From: an uncultured Eubacterium sp.
GTDB taxonomy: Bacteria > Bacillota > Clostridia > Oscillospirales > Acutalibacteraceae
Assembly (NCBI GenBank): GCA_910584985.1
Contig: CAJUDJ010000006.1
Span: 9,346 to 73,345, forward strand
Direction of reading: 5' to 3'
DNA: 64,000 nt
Shown here piece after piece: positions 16,327-24,598 of this stretch (the stretch's first letter is position 1; every line of letters starts with the position of its first letter). Made by a program: the position numbers and the translations under genes. Below the pieces are notes generated by a model, which was given only the letters and a program-made list of their open reading frames with translations, was not told the origin of the DNA and searched no databases.

Positions 16327-17748
16327 ATGAACAACAGCTATGAAAATGAAAAATATCTGTCAAAAAAAGAAACGCTTATTTACGGAATTGCAAACGGAGG
16401 GCAGGTTTTCGGCTATTCGCTTGTAACCTCCTATCTGATGTATTTTTATCTGAATGTGTTTTCGATAGATGCGAAAATCATATCCGCCGTGTTTTTAATC
16501 GGCGGCATATGGGATGTAATAAACAATCCCCTGATTGGCACGGTTATTGACAGGAAAAACAATACAGAATCCAAACTGACCTCCATAATAAAACGGTTTA
16601 CGCCGTTTCAGTGCATCGTAACCCTTATGATTTTTATGGGACCTCTTTTCATTAGAGACAGATCGGACAAATCGCCTGAAAAAATCATTTATCTGCTGAT
16701 AACCTATTTCTTGTGGGAGTTTTTCTATTCAGTTACCGATGTTTCCTTCGGCGGACTGATTGCAATTCTCTCCCCAAACCCAAAAGAGCGGCAAAAGGCA
16801 ATTTCAGTTTCCAATATATGCTGCCAGCTTGCCGCATCGCTTGTGGTTGTAACCGTTCCTTTTATGCTGGATTTATCAAAAATCGGAAAAAGCAATATTT
16901 CAATCGGCACGGTTTTTATGATTATGGGCTTTCTTGCCGCAACAATCGGCGTGGGACTGTTTTCGCTTTCCGGCTATTTTGTTAAGGAAAGAATTTATCA
17001 GACAAAGCCAAAACAATCTTCAAAAGAGCTGTTCTACGGCATTCTGCACAACAAACCGCTTATCCTGCTGCTTATTTCCAATTTTATCACAAGCTTTACA
17101 GGCATCGGCGAGGCCTTTTCAACCTATTATTATCTTGATGTTCTGGGATATGCAAGCCTGTCCGTCATCGCTGCTGCACCTGCATTTATTCTTTCCCTGT
17201 TCTCCTATTCCTTTATCGGATTTTTCAAAAAAATGTTCAACAATAAACAGCTGTTTATCATCAGCAATCTATCGGTGGCAGCTGTTCAGCTTGTTTTATT
17301 TTTAATCGGTCTGAAAAACTATTCGGATTTAAAAATCATGCTGCCGTCCATCATCGTATGCAACTGCCTGATTGCTCTGTTTGCAAGTGTTCTGAACACG
17401 ATTCCCACAGAGATGCTGACAGAAGCAACGGATTATGCTGAATGGAAAACAGGGCTGCGCATGGAGGGCATTGCATTTTCACTAAAAATAAGTGCCGTTA
17501 AGGTTTACGGCACAACGGCACAGGGCATAGCTGCCTTTCTGCTCAGCATAATCGGATATACTTCGGCAGTATCAGGGCATACTGTTATACAGACCGATTC
17601 CGTTCAGCAGAAAATATGGATTGTATTTTCGCTTATCCCTGTCATAATAAGAATTTTAAGCATCGTTCCTGTGCTTTTTTACAGCATAGTAAATGAGGAA
17701 CGCAATACAATGCTTGAAGAACTGAAAAAACAACGAGGCGGTTTATAA
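16327..17748 (+). CDS. GPH/MFS-type sugar symporter under TetR control
   Basis: Predicted 473-residue membrane transporter of the MFS_2/GPH family, with about twelve helices. The N-terminal half has GIANGGQVFGYSLVTSYLMYF and the family motif GGIWDVINNPLIGTVIDRKN, with the conserved Asp; the C-terminal half includes EMLTEATDYAEWKTGLRMEG, characteristic of GPH carriers. The start follows CAAGGAG at good spacing. It is only moderately similar to the symporter at 13097 and lacks that protein's long basic tail. The upstream operator suggests derepression by a ligand of the neighbouring TetR protein. The substrate could be a glycoside; a drug or metabolite exporter role cannot be excluded given the TetR linkage. 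Confidence 0.88.
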   Translation: MNNSYENEKYLSKKETLIYGIANGGQVFGYSLVTSYLMYFYLNVFSIDAKIISAVFLIGGIWDVINNPLIGTVIDRKNNTESKLTSIIKRFTPFQCIVTLMIFMGPLFIRDRSDKSPEKIIYLLITYFLWEFFYSVTDVSFGGLIAILSPNPKERQKAISVSNICCQLAASLVVVTVPFMLDLSKIGKSNISIGTVFMIMGFLAATIGVGLFSLSGYFVKERIYQTKPKQSSKELFYGILHNKPLILLLISNFITSFTGIGEAFSTYYYLDVLGYASLSVIAAAPAFILSLFSYSFIGFFKKMFNNKQLFIISNLSVAAVQLVLFLIGLKNYSDLKIMLPSIIVCNCLIALFASVLNTIPTEMLTEATDYAEWKTGLRMEGIAFSLKISAVKVYGTTAQGIAAFLLSIIGYTSAVSGHTVIQTDSVQQKIWIVFSLIPVIIRILSIVPVLFYSIVNEERNTMLEELKKQRGGL

Positions 17749-17756
17749 CCGCCTCG
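17734..17756 (-). terminator. Terminator of the flavin-binding protein gene
   Basis: CGAGGCGGTT and AACCGCCTCG form a perfect 10-bp stem with a 3-base loop. The T tract (TTGTTTTTT) follows on the minus strand, so it ends the gene at 17760-18224; the hairpin overlaps the stop codon of the convergent symporter. Confidence 0.85.
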
Positions 17757-17759
17757 GAC

Positions 17760-18224
17760 TTATCCTTTATACCGTTTTGCCGTGTATTCTTCAACCGTAA
17801 TTTTTATCACTGCCGTTATGCCGAGCTTCGCACATTCCTCTGCCGAATATCCCACAATACCGCAGTGCTGCATAAGCAAATCAAGCCCTTTCACCGTATC
17901 TGCATCATCTGCAATTTCAGCTGTGCCGAAACCGATAAAGCTTCTGTAATCCGTTGTTACGCCCCTTTCGGTTTCTGCATAACCGTTCATCGCATCTGTT
18001 TCAACACAGACTTTGGGATTTTCTCTTATTAAATCAAGCTTAAGCCCTTTTATTGCACAGTGGGCATAAAAAACAATTTTATTGTCCTCTGCTTCAAACC
18101 CGAAAGAAAGCGGCACCACATAAGGAAATTCACCGTTATATATACCGAGCCTGATTGTATCACACGAATTTATCAGTGAAAGGATTTCATCAAAATCAGT
18201 TACTTCCCTGTCTTTCCTGTTCAT
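17760..18224 (-). CDS. Pyridoxamine 5'-phosphate oxidase-like flavin-binding protein
   Basis: Predicted 154-residue cytosolic split-barrel protein of the PNPOx-like/NimA-related group, which binds FMN or F420-type flavins. The pattern is typical: TIRLGIYNGEFPYVVPLSFGFE, then IVFYAHCAIKGLKLDLIRENPKVC and YRSFIGFGTAEI. Members reduce or sequester small molecules, including nitroimidazoles in NimA; the substrate here is unknown. The ATG at 18224 follows AAGGCGG; a TTG two codons earlier is too close to that site. It lies 12 bases after the methyltransferase, so they share a transcript. Confidence 0.85.
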   Translation of the reverse strand: MNRKDREVTDFDEILSLINSCDTIRLGIYNGEFPYVVPLSFGFEAEDNKIVFYAHCAIKGLKLDLIRENPKVCVETDAMNGYAETERGVTTDYRSFIGFGTAEIADDADTVKGLDLLMQHCGIVGYSAEECAKLGITAVIKITVEEYTAKRYKG

Positions 18225-18236
18225 AAACAAACCGCC

Positions 18237-19352
18237 TTATTTAAAATACATATAATACTGGCACTTTATCATTCCGTTATAAAGCTTGCGGCGTTTATCC
18301 GCCTTTCTGCCGAAGCATTTTTCAAATTCTTCATCAGGCGAAATGACACCATAGCTCCAGCCGTACTTTGAAACAAACTTCTCTCCCATAATATGATAAA
18401 GTCTTTCGGCTTCCCTTATATCCAGCATACGCTCACCGTAGGGCGGATTGGTAATCAGCGTGCCTTTTTCGCTTGTAGGGCAGAAATTCTTTATATCCGC
18501 CATATCCAGCCTTAAAAATTTATCCACCTTAATCCGCTTTGCATTTGCAAGCGTAAGCTCGATTGCACGGTAATCCGCATCCGTGCCGAAAGCAACAAAA
18601 TCCGTTTCCGTTTTTATTATATCCCGGCAGCGCTGACGCTCCTGCTTCCACACTGTTTCGGGAACAAAGCCCCATCTGTCCACCTCAAAATTACGGTTAA
18701 TACCCGGGGCAATATTATGGGCAAGCATCGTGCCCTCTATCAGTATCGTTCCGCTGCCGCAGAATGGGTCATACATTGTGTGATAATGACGAAGCTTTGA
18801 AAGCGAACACATTGCCGCAGCAAGTGTTTCCCTTATCGGTGCTTCATTTGCTTCAGGGCGGTAACCCCTTTTATGCAAACCTGTGCCCGAAGTATCCAGC
18901 ATAATAGTAACATCATCTTTTATAATGGAAAACTGAATCTGATGAACCGGCCCTGTTTCCTCAAACCATGAGATATCATAATCTTCCTTTAGACTTTCCA
19001 CAACCGCTTTTTTTATGATTTTCTGGCAGTCCGGCACAGAGTGAAGTTCTGAATTCAGGCTGTAGCCCTTAACGGGGAAAGTATCTTTAGAGCCTATAAA
19101 ATCACTCCAGTTAATCAGTTTAACCGCGTCAAAAAGTTCAGTAAAGGTAACTGCCCTGAACCTGTCAAGCACAATTAAAATGCGTTCTGCAAAGCGGCAG
19201 TTAATGTTTGCACGGGCAAGAATGCTTTCATCACCCTCAAAAAATACTCTGCCGTTTTCAGACACAACATGTTCAGCACCCATAAACTTTAATTCATCTG
19301 CCACAAGGCTTTCCACGCCGAACAGGCAGGGTGCAACCATATATAAATACAT
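18237..19352 (-). CDS. THUMP-domain class I rRNA methyltransferase (RlmL/YpsC-like)
   Basis: SAM-dependent RNA methyltransferase of 371 residues with an N-terminal THUMP RNA-binding domain (about 55-155) and a UPF0020/Rossmann catalytic domain. Visible motifs are DPFCGSGTILIEG (SAM binding) and TNPPYGERM (catalytic NPPY for N2-guanine or N6-adenine). Family members methylate 23S rRNA G2445 in E. coli (RlmL N-terminal half). It starts 2 bases after the fumarase gene and leads into the flavin protein. Target assignment by homology only. Confidence 0.9.
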   Translation of the reverse strand: MYLYMVAPCLFGVESLVADELKFMGAEHVVSENGRVFFEGDESILARANINCRFAERILIVLDRFRAVTFTELFDAVKLINWSDFIGSKDTFPVKGYSLNSELHSVPDCQKIIKKAVVESLKEDYDISWFEETGPVHQIQFSIIKDDVTIMLDTSGTGLHKRGYRPEANEAPIRETLAAAMCSLSKLRHYHTMYDPFCGSGTILIEGTMLAHNIAPGINRNFEVDRWGFVPETVWKQERQRCRDIIKTETDFVAFGTDADYRAIELTLANAKRIKVDKFLRLDMADIKNFCPTSEKGTLITNPPYGERMLDIREAERLYHIMGEKFVSKYGWSYGVISPDEEFEKCFGRKADKRRKLYNGMIKCQYYMYFK

Positions 19353-19354
19353 TG

Positions 19355-20200
19355 TTATATCTCCTTTGAAGCGTGGCGTGTTACATGGCAGCCCACATTA
19401 ACGGCAACAGGCAAACCGGCAATATGCGTGGGATAGGTTTCAATATTCACAGCCAGCGCCGTAGTTCTGCCGCCGAAGCCTTGCGGGCCTATATCAAGCG
19501 CATTGATTTTTTCAAGCAACTCAGTCTCCATATCGCTGTAAAAATCAATACTGTTTCTTTCCGAAACAGAGCGGCAAAGTGCTTTTTTGGCAAGAACGGC
19601 GCTGTATTCAAAATCACCGCCGATTCCAACACCGATAACAACGGGCGGGCAGGGATTGGAGCCTGCCGTTTTTACCGTATCAATAATAAAAGAAATAATA
19701 TCCTCCCGTTTTGCACTTGGTGTAAACATATGAAGCCTGCTCATATTTTCACTGCCGAAGCCCTTGGGCGCAGCCGTGATTTTTATTTTATCACCTGCAA
19801 CAATTCTTGTATGGATAATTGCTGGGGTATTGTCGTTCGTATTCACCCTGTCATAAAAAGGATCACGCACAACGGATTTGCGAAGAAGTCCGTCTGTATA
19901 ACCAAGGCTTACACCTTTGTTTACAGCCGCTTCAAAATCGCCGCCCGTAATATGCACTTCCTGCCCGATTTCAGCAAAAATAACAGCCATTCCCGTATCC
20001 TGGCAAACCGGAATATCCAGTTCCTTTGCCGCAGCAATATTCGCTTTCAAATCATAAAGAATTGCTTTCGCGGTTTCATTATGCTCTGCCCTGTCTGAAC
20101 AGGATATACAGTCCACAAGATCATCAGGCAGAATTTTGTTGGCTTTTATAACAAGTTCTTTAACCGTTGTTGTAATTAACGCCGCATCTACTTCTCTCAT
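19355..20200 (-). CDS. Fumarate hydratase class I, alpha subunit
   Basis: Iron-sulfur dehydratase subunit (FumA/TtdA N-terminal family), 281 residues. It converts fumarate to malate together with a beta subunit. The three cluster-ligand cysteine regions are visible: PVCQDTGMAV, GSNPCPPVVIG and VGCHVTRHASK. The catalytic region includes KGFGSENMSRL. In two-subunit Firmicutes the beta gene normally follows directly; here the next gene, 2 bases away, is a methyltransferase and no beta-subunit sequence is in the window. A tartrate dehydratase alpha subunit is the main alternative. Confidence 0.88.
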   Translation of the reverse strand: MREVDAALITTTVKELVIKANKILPDDLVDCISCSDRAEHNETAKAILYDLKANIAAAKELDIPVCQDTGMAVIFAEIGQEVHITGGDFEAAVNKGVSLGYTDGLLRKSVVRDPFYDRVNTNDNTPAIIHTRIVAGDKIKITAAPKGFGSENMSRLHMFTPSAKREDIISFIIDTVKTAGSNPCPPVVIGVGIGGDFEYSAVLAKKALCRSVSERNSIDFYSDMETELLEKINALDIGPQGFGGRTTALAVNIETYPTHIAGLPVAVNVGCHVTRHASKEI

Positions 20201-20225
20201 TTATAACTCCTTTTATTTCTGTATA

Positions 20226-20268
20226 TAAAAAATCAGCCGGGAGTAAGGAATGCACCCTGCTCCCGGTT
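20226..20268 (-). terminator. Terminator of the mazG-divIC operon
   Basis: On the minus strand, CCGGGAG and CTCCCGG form a 7-bp GC-rich stem around a 16-base loop, followed by CTGATTTTTT. It separates divIC from the fumarase-methyltransferase unit. Confidence 0.8.
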
Positions 20269-20272
20269 ATAA

Positions 20273-20581
20273 TCAATTACTTCCCGAAATATCATAAAAT
20301 ACGATTTCATTTGATTTTACATATCCCTTTTCACGGGCCTTCTGCTCCATATATTCATCTTTGTTTTCCGACTGAAGAATTGCGTCCAACTCTTCATTTT
20401 CACGCTTCTGCTCTTCAATCTGCTGAGCATAAGAAGCTTTTTGCGCATTCAGCCTGCTTATATCGGTAACCTGCCCTATAATAACACTGCCGCAATAAAA
20501 AAAGATGCCAAGAAGCACACCGCCGATTAAAAAAATCTTGGTTTTTTTATTATGTATTAAATTCTGAAAAGTCTTCTTCAT
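20273..20581 (-). CDS. divIC: Septum formation initiator family protein (DivIC/FtsB-like)
   Basis: Bitopic division protein of 102 residues: a short cytosolic basic N-terminus, one transmembrane helix at about 17-36 (IFLIGGVLLGIFFYCGSVII), then an extracytoplasmic coiled coil (residues 40-75) ending in the MEQKAREKGYVKSNEIVFYD segment typical of DivIC. It forms the FtsL-DivIC-DivIB complex at the septum. The start follows AGGTGATATAA and overlaps yabQ by 32 bases; the order yabP-yabQ-divIC matches Bacillus. Confidence 0.9.
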   Translation of the reverse strand: MKKTFQNLIHNKKTKIFLIGGVLLGIFFYCGSVIIGQVTDISRLNAQKASYAQQIEEQKRENEELDAILQSENKDEYMEQKAREKGYVKSNEIVFYDISGSN

Positions 20582-21014
20582 TTATATCACCTGATTTTTT
20601 CTTTCTGCCCGACTTTTTACTTTGTTTCAATCGTAAAGTGCTATGCCTTAACATATTATAATACACTTTCTTAATGCATTGCAACCCCTTTTTAAAACTT
20701 TTTAAAATCTTTTTAACTATATTTCTGAAAAGTGCGGCAACAGGGCGGAAAATATATCCGGTAATGCGGTAAACTGTGAGTATGTAAACAAGAAATCCAA
20801 AGAGCGAAGCTGTAAAGTAATATACCCTTACCTGTCCGTTATTATAGCTCAGAAGAAAAATGAAAAGAATTGGTGATATAATAAAGAAAAAAAGAAAATC
20901 CAGCAGAAAAACTGCTGCTTTATTTTTGAAAACAAGGCGAAAAAAGCGAAAAAAGTCGTAAACTGCACCTATGAAAAGTCCCAGAAAAAGAAAAACAACA
21001 ACCGTATCGTTCAC
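20550..21014 (-). CDS. yabQ: Spore cortex biosynthesis protein YabQ
   Basis: Membrane protein of 154 residues needed in Bacillus for cortex formation around the forespore. Hydrophobic helices at about 3-20, 34-58 and 66-86, with FRFFRLVFKNKAAVFLLDFLF between the first two as in the YabQ family; the C-terminus is long, basic and low-complexity (KSGRKKKSGD). It overlaps divIC by 32 bases and yabP by 4 bases. Identification rests on the sequence pattern plus the diagnostic yabP-yabQ-divIC order. Confidence 0.88.
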   Translation of the reverse strand: MNDTVVVFLFLGLFIGAVYDFFRFFRLVFKNKAAVFLLDFLFFFIISPILFIFLLSYNNGQVRVYYFTASLFGFLVYILTVYRITGYIFRPVAALFRNIVKKILKSFKKGLQCIKKVYYNMLRHSTLRLKQSKKSGRKKKSGDINEEDFSEFNT

Positions 21015-21283
21015 TGAAACAGCCTTTTGAAGATCCCTTTGCTTTTTTCTGTTTTGCTGCTGTAAACCAGTGCAACAACTTCTCCCGTTATTTCAAGAAG
21101 TCCTGAATCCAGATTAAGCTCTTCCACATGAAGCTGGCTTCCGTTCACAGTTAAACAGCCATAATCCGTATACGCCGTTACCGTGTCCTCATCAAAGGAA
21201 TCAACATCTGTTACGCCTGTTAATTTTAAACCGCTTCTGTTTTCAAGATAAAGATTATGCGCCTTTTTTAGTTTTGTTTCCAT
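21011..21283 (-). CDS. yabP: Sporulation protein YabP
   Basis: Small soluble protein of the YabP/YqfC family, 90 residues, required at an intermediate stage of sporulation in Bacillus. Features are HNLYLENRSGLKLTGVTDV and the central DEDTVTAYTDYGCLTVNGSQL. It overlaps yabQ by 4 bases and follows rqcP after 75 bases. Presence of yabP and yabQ implies an endospore-forming lineage. Confidence 0.9.
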   Translation of the reverse strand: METKLKKAHNLYLENRSGLKLTGVTDVDSFDEDTVTAYTDYGCLTVNGSQLHVEELNLDSGLLEITGEVVALVYSSKTEKSKGIFKRLFQ

Positions 21284-21358
21284 AAAAAATCACCTGCTAA
21301 AAATAGATTAAGTAAATATTCTTACTTAAAATATATGAAGCAGATGTTCATTTGATGT

Positions 21359-21598
21359 TTATAATATTTTATACATTTTTGCAGCATCCTCTTTCAGTGC
21401 ATGCTCACTTACGGCAACAACCTCATAGGTTCTTTCATTCTGGCCCATATGAACCGTAATTCTGTCGCCAATCTTAACATCATAGGATGCTCGCTGGATT
21501 TTTCCGTTTACTTCGATTTTTCCTGCATCGCAGGCCTCATTTGCAATGGTTCTGCGCTTTATAATGCGCGATACCTTTAAATATTTATCAAGTCTCAT
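21359..21598 (-). CDS. rqcP: S4-domain RNA-binding protein RqcP (YabO)
   Basis: Predicted 79-residue S4-domain protein of the ribosome-associated quality-control pathway (RqcP), which aids RqcH in adding C-terminal alanine tails on stalled 50S subunits. The S4 motif MRLDKYLKVSRIIKRR begins at residue 1, and the fold continues through AGKIEVNGKIQRASYDVKIGD. I start it at 21598, after GGTGAAGGT; the upstream open frame overlaps the hup terminator. The gene order hup-rqcP-yabP is as in Bacillus. Confidence 0.93.
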   Translation of the reverse strand: MRLDKYLKVSRIIKRRTIANEACDAGKIEVNGKIQRASYDVKIGDRITVHMGQNERTYEVVAVSEHALKEDAAKMYKIL

Positions 21599-21608
21599 AC
21601 CTTCACCG

Positions 21609-21650
21609 AAAAAACAGCCGCTGAAAAAGGACAAACCTTATACAGCGGCT
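21609..21650 (-). terminator. Terminator downstream of hup
   Basis: On the minus strand GCCGCTG and CAGCGGC enclose an inner AAGG/CCTT stem, followed by TGTTTTTT. It would reduce read-through from the highly expressed hup gene into rqcP. Confidence 0.8.
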
Positions 21651-21665
21651 TCGTTTATTTTATTC

Positions 21666-21938
21666 TTATTTTACAGCGTCTTTAAGAGCTGAACCAGCCT
21701 TGAATGACGGAACCTTTGATTCAGGAATGTTGATGATTTCGCCTGTGCGCGGATTTTTGCCTGTGCGTGCTGCACGGGTCTTTACCTCAAATGTACCGAA
21801 ACCAACAAGAGCAACCTTTTCGCCGTCCTTAAGAGCTTCTGTTACTGCATCGATAACAGCCTTAACAGCTGCATCTGCATCTTTCTTTGAGAGTTCTGCT
21901 TTGGTAGCAACTGCTGCTACGAGTTCAGTTTTATTCAT
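21666..21938 (-). CDS. hup: HU-family DNA-binding protein
   Basis: Nucleoid-associated histone-like protein of 90 residues. It has the standard HU fold with [21 protein letters not shown], the conserved [22 protein letters not shown] segment and the arm loop ending in [14 protein letters not shown]. It binds and bends DNA without strong sequence preference. The start codon follows directly after the mazG stop (TAAATG), and a GGAGG site lies in the mazG end. Confidence 0.97.
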   Translation of the reverse strand: MNKTELVAAVATKAELSKKDADAAVKAVIDAVTEALKDGEKVALVGFGTFEVKTRAARTGKNPRTGEIINIPESKVPSFKAGSALKDAVK

Positions 21939-22775
21939 TTAAATTTCCTCCGTTTTAGCCTTATCGGCAATTATTATTTTTGCTTTATTCCAAAGAACAT
22001 CAAGTTGTTCTATTGTAGCCGTTTTCATATCCGTTTTGCTTTCCTGTGCAAGCTTTTCAACAATCAGATATCTTTCAACAAACTTATCCGTAGCAGCAGT
22101 AAGGACCTCCTCACTGTCTGCATCGGCAAATCTTGAAATATTAACACAGGAAAAAAGAACATCTCCCATTTCTTCCTGAACGGATGCTTTATTCTTTTCA
22201 GCAACTGCTGATTTTAATTCGTTAATCTCTTCAAGCAGTTTTTCAACTGCACCGTCCATATCCTGCCAATCAAAGCCTGCTTTAGCCGCTTTCTGCTGAA
22301 TTTTCTGAGCTCTCATTAACGCCGGAAATTCACGCGGCACCTTAAGCATTGCTTCGCTCTGCATTTTCATGCCCTTGGTTTTAAGCTTAACGGCATCCCA
22401 TCTGTCAAGCGCTTCTTTTTCATCCTCTGCAGAAACATCACCGAAAACATGCGGATGGCGGATAATCAACTTTTGACAAATATCATTTGCCACATCATTA
22501 AAATCAAATGTGCCCGCTTCCCTTTCCATTTCCGAATGAAGTGCAACCTGAAGCAGCACATCGCCAAGCTCCTCTTTTAATGCTGCAGAATCTTTTTTAT
22601 TGATGGCTTCAACAACCTCATAGGTTTCCTCAATAAAATTTTTTCTGATGGATTCATGCGTCTGCTTCCTGTCCCACGGGCAGCCACCGGGCGCTCTTAA
22701 CACTGAAACAAGCTTAATTAAATCATTTATATCATAGGAATCTTTAAATTCAAATGCACAAGCCACAGCGAACAC
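21939..22775 (-). CDS. mazG: Nucleoside triphosphate pyrophosphohydrolase MazG
   Basis: House-cleaning hydrolase of NTPs to NMPs and pyrophosphate, 278 residues. Two MazG domains are visible: the first with RAPGGCPWDRKQTH and the metal-binding EETYEVVEAI then EELGDVLLQV, the second with EEINELKSAV and EEMGDVLFSC. The N-terminal methyltransferase domain of Bacillus YabN is absent. Start is uncertain: GTG at 22775 or GTG at 22766, which has a better-spaced GGGG site. It heads the mazG-hup-rqcP-yabP-yabQ-divIC string. Confidence 0.93.
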   Translation of the reverse strand: MFAVACAFEFKDSYDINDLIKLVSVLRAPGGCPWDRKQTHESIRKNFIEETYEVVEAINKKDSAALKEELGDVLLQVALHSEMEREAGTFDFNDVANDICQKLIIRHPHVFGDVSAEDEKEALDRWDAVKLKTKGMKMQSEAMLKVPREFPALMRAQKIQQKAAKAGFDWQDMDGAVEKLLEEINELKSAVAEKNKASVQEEMGDVLFSCVNISRFADADSEEVLTAATDKFVERYLIVEKLAQESKTDMKTATIEQLDVLWNKAKIIIADKAKTEEI

Positions 22776-22801
22776 CCCATATAGATTAACTTTTCTTTAC
22801 A

Positions 22802-22830
22802 ATAATACTATATATGGGATTATTTTTCAA
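22802..22830 (-). promoter_or_regulatory. Promoter ahead of mazG
   Basis: Minus-strand TTGAAA (22825-22830), a 17-base spacer and TATTAT (22802-22807). The flanks contain an imperfect inverted repeat, CCCATATATAG before the -10 and CTATATGGG near the start codon, which could be an operator or just AT-rich symmetry. Confidence 0.6.
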
Positions 22831-22834
22831 GTAT

Positions 22835-24523
22835 TTAAGCCAATTTTTTACTTATTTGCATAAATTTGATTTCAGAAAAAGTGATTAATTTTGACATAAT
22901 ACACATGAATGTAAACAGAATTATGAAGGTTATACTTAATATGACAAAATTCAGCACAGTGCCGTAATTGCCGAAAACGCTGCCTGCAACTGCATTTGCA
23001 CCGAAAAATGCCGCCGCCGAGCATAGAAGCGGTTTGAACAGCAAATCAGAATATTTGTATTTTATATCTGCATATTTTTTGAAAATATATAAATTGGATA
23101 CGGTGATTACAAGATAACCCACGGCACCTGAAATTACCGTTCCGTACAGATTATATCTGTAATCCGATACAAGAAGATAATTAATGCCGATTCTTACCGC
23201 CGCAGATATAATAAATGACGGAATACTTTTTTTCGCAAAGCCTATTGCCTGCACGGCATAAACTGAAACGCTTGCAAGGCAGTAGAATATCATTGTAAAC
23301 CCAAAATAATAAATAAGCCTGCTGCTGCCTGCAACAATATCTGCGTTTGAAGAGCCGTATAAAATTTCAAGAATAAACGGTGCTGTAAGCGAAAGATAAA
23401 ATCCGCCGCCGAAAGCAATAACGGATGTGTATTTAAAAATACTGTTTGAAAGCGAGGAAAGCCTTTCCCTTTTATGTGCTTCAAAGGCTGCAGACAATGC
23501 AGGAACTGCCGCCACACCAAGTGCCATTGTTAAACCCGGCAGAAGATTTTTAAAATCCTGTGCCGATGAAAACAAACCATATATATAAGTAACAACATCT
23601 TCATCCGGCGTTGATGTTATCTGAAGGCACTGACTGTATGCAGATTTAAGACCGTCAAGGCTACACTGTGCAAGGCAATACTGCACCGAAGAATTATCCA
23701 GAAACATGGAAATGCTCTGTATAATGGTTGAAACAATGATAGGAGCGGAGAACGATACGATTTCCCTGAAGCTGCCAGGGGTGCTGTAACGCCTGTTCGG
23801 AATATGTGAGCTGTATTTTACAGATGTATACACAGAAACATAAATCATGCTGAAAAAAGACCCAACAGTTACTCCCCCGATAGCTGCGGCAGATGTAAAC
23901 GGATAAATAACGGAAAGTGCGATTTCTTCCGTTTCACAAACAATTCCGAAAACAGCACCGCTGTTCAGATACATTTCATAAAGAAAGCTCATAGAATATC
24001 TTGCAAAAAGCAGGCCGAAAACAAGCTTAAACACCGCTTCAATAACCTGGCTTACCGAGGTGGGCACCATATTCATATAACCCTCGGATAAAGACCGTCC
24101 GCAGGCTGCCATGGCGGAAAAAAGGATGGTAGGCGCAAAGGCATAAATAGTATAAATGCTTTTCGGCGATGAACAAATCCATTCGGCATAGGGCTTTGCA
24201 AAAACGATCATAAATGCAAGACCCAGAACGCCGACCGTAAAAAACAGAATACGCGATGCTTTTTTCAGGGAATAAATCTTTGCGGCATCACCCTTTTCAT
24301 TATATTTGCTTACCAGATGAGAAAGCGCAATCGGAAAAGCGCCCATGATAAGCGCATGAATCGGCATATGAAGATTATATGCAATATTGAAATAACCCCT
24401 GCCGATTGCTCCTATATAAGCTGTAAGCGGAATTTTATATACAGCGCTTATCGCCTTTACAAGAACAGATGAAAGCAGCAGCAAAACAGCAGAGCTTATA
24501 TATTTCTGTTTCGTATTATTCAA
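22835..24523 (-). CDS. SpoVB/MurJ-type lipid flippase (YabM-like)
   Basis: Polytopic membrane protein of the MATE/MOP (polysaccharide flippase) superfamily with about 14 helices, 562 residues. The N-terminus KYISSAVLLLLSSVLVKAISAVYKIPLTAYIGAIG is typical of SpoVB and YabM proteins, which move lipid-linked wall or cortex precursors across the membrane. I choose the TTG at 24523, preceded by GTGGTGA, because the longer open frame to 24562 runs through the terminator of the upstream gene. Bacillus carries a similar gene (yabM) directly before mazG, matching this order. Whether it serves cortex or another polymer cannot be told. Confidence 0.87.
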   Translation of the reverse strand: MNNTKQKYISSAVLLLLSSVLVKAISAVYKIPLTAYIGAIGRGYFNIAYNLHMPIHALIMGAFPIALSHLVSKYNEKGDAAKIYSLKKASRILFFTVGVLGLAFMIVFAKPYAEWICSSPKSIYTIYAFAPTILFSAMAACGRSLSEGYMNMVPTSVSQVIEAVFKLVFGLLFARYSMSFLYEMYLNSGAVFGIVCETEEIALSVIYPFTSAAAIGGVTVGSFFSMIYVSVYTSVKYSSHIPNRRYSTPGSFREIVSFSAPIIVSTIIQSISMFLDNSSVQYCLAQCSLDGLKSAYSQCLQITSTPDEDVVTYIYGLFSSAQDFKNLLPGLTMALGVAAVPALSAAFEAHKRERLSSLSNSIFKYTSVIAFGGGFYLSLTAPFILEILYGSSNADIVAGSSRLIYYFGFTMIFYCLASVSVYAVQAIGFAKKSIPSFIISAAVRIGINYLLVSDYRYNLYGTVISGAVGYLVITVSNLYIFKKYADIKYKYSDLLFKPLLCSAAAFFGANAVAGSVFGNYGTVLNFVILSITFIILFTFMCIMSKLITFSEIKFMQISKKLA

Positions 24524-24533
24524 AAAATCACCA

Positions 24534-24567
24534 CAAAAAAGGCAGTGCAAAAAAATTTGCACTGCCT
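24534..24567 (-). terminator. Terminator after the coiled-coil protein gene
   Basis: AGGCAGTGCAAA and TTTGCACTGCCT form a perfect 12-bp stem with a 4-base loop, followed on the minus strand by a run of T residues (24534-24540 as A on plus). Confidence 0.9.
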
Positions 24568-24598
24568 GAAATTCCTGTTTTACAATTCCCTGAAACCA

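Noticed and set aside
21308..21329. TTAAGTAA...TTACTTAA inverted repeat upstream of yabP
   Set aside because: Entirely A/T with no T tract; could be chance in an AT-rich spacer, and a sporulation sigma promoter could not be fitted.
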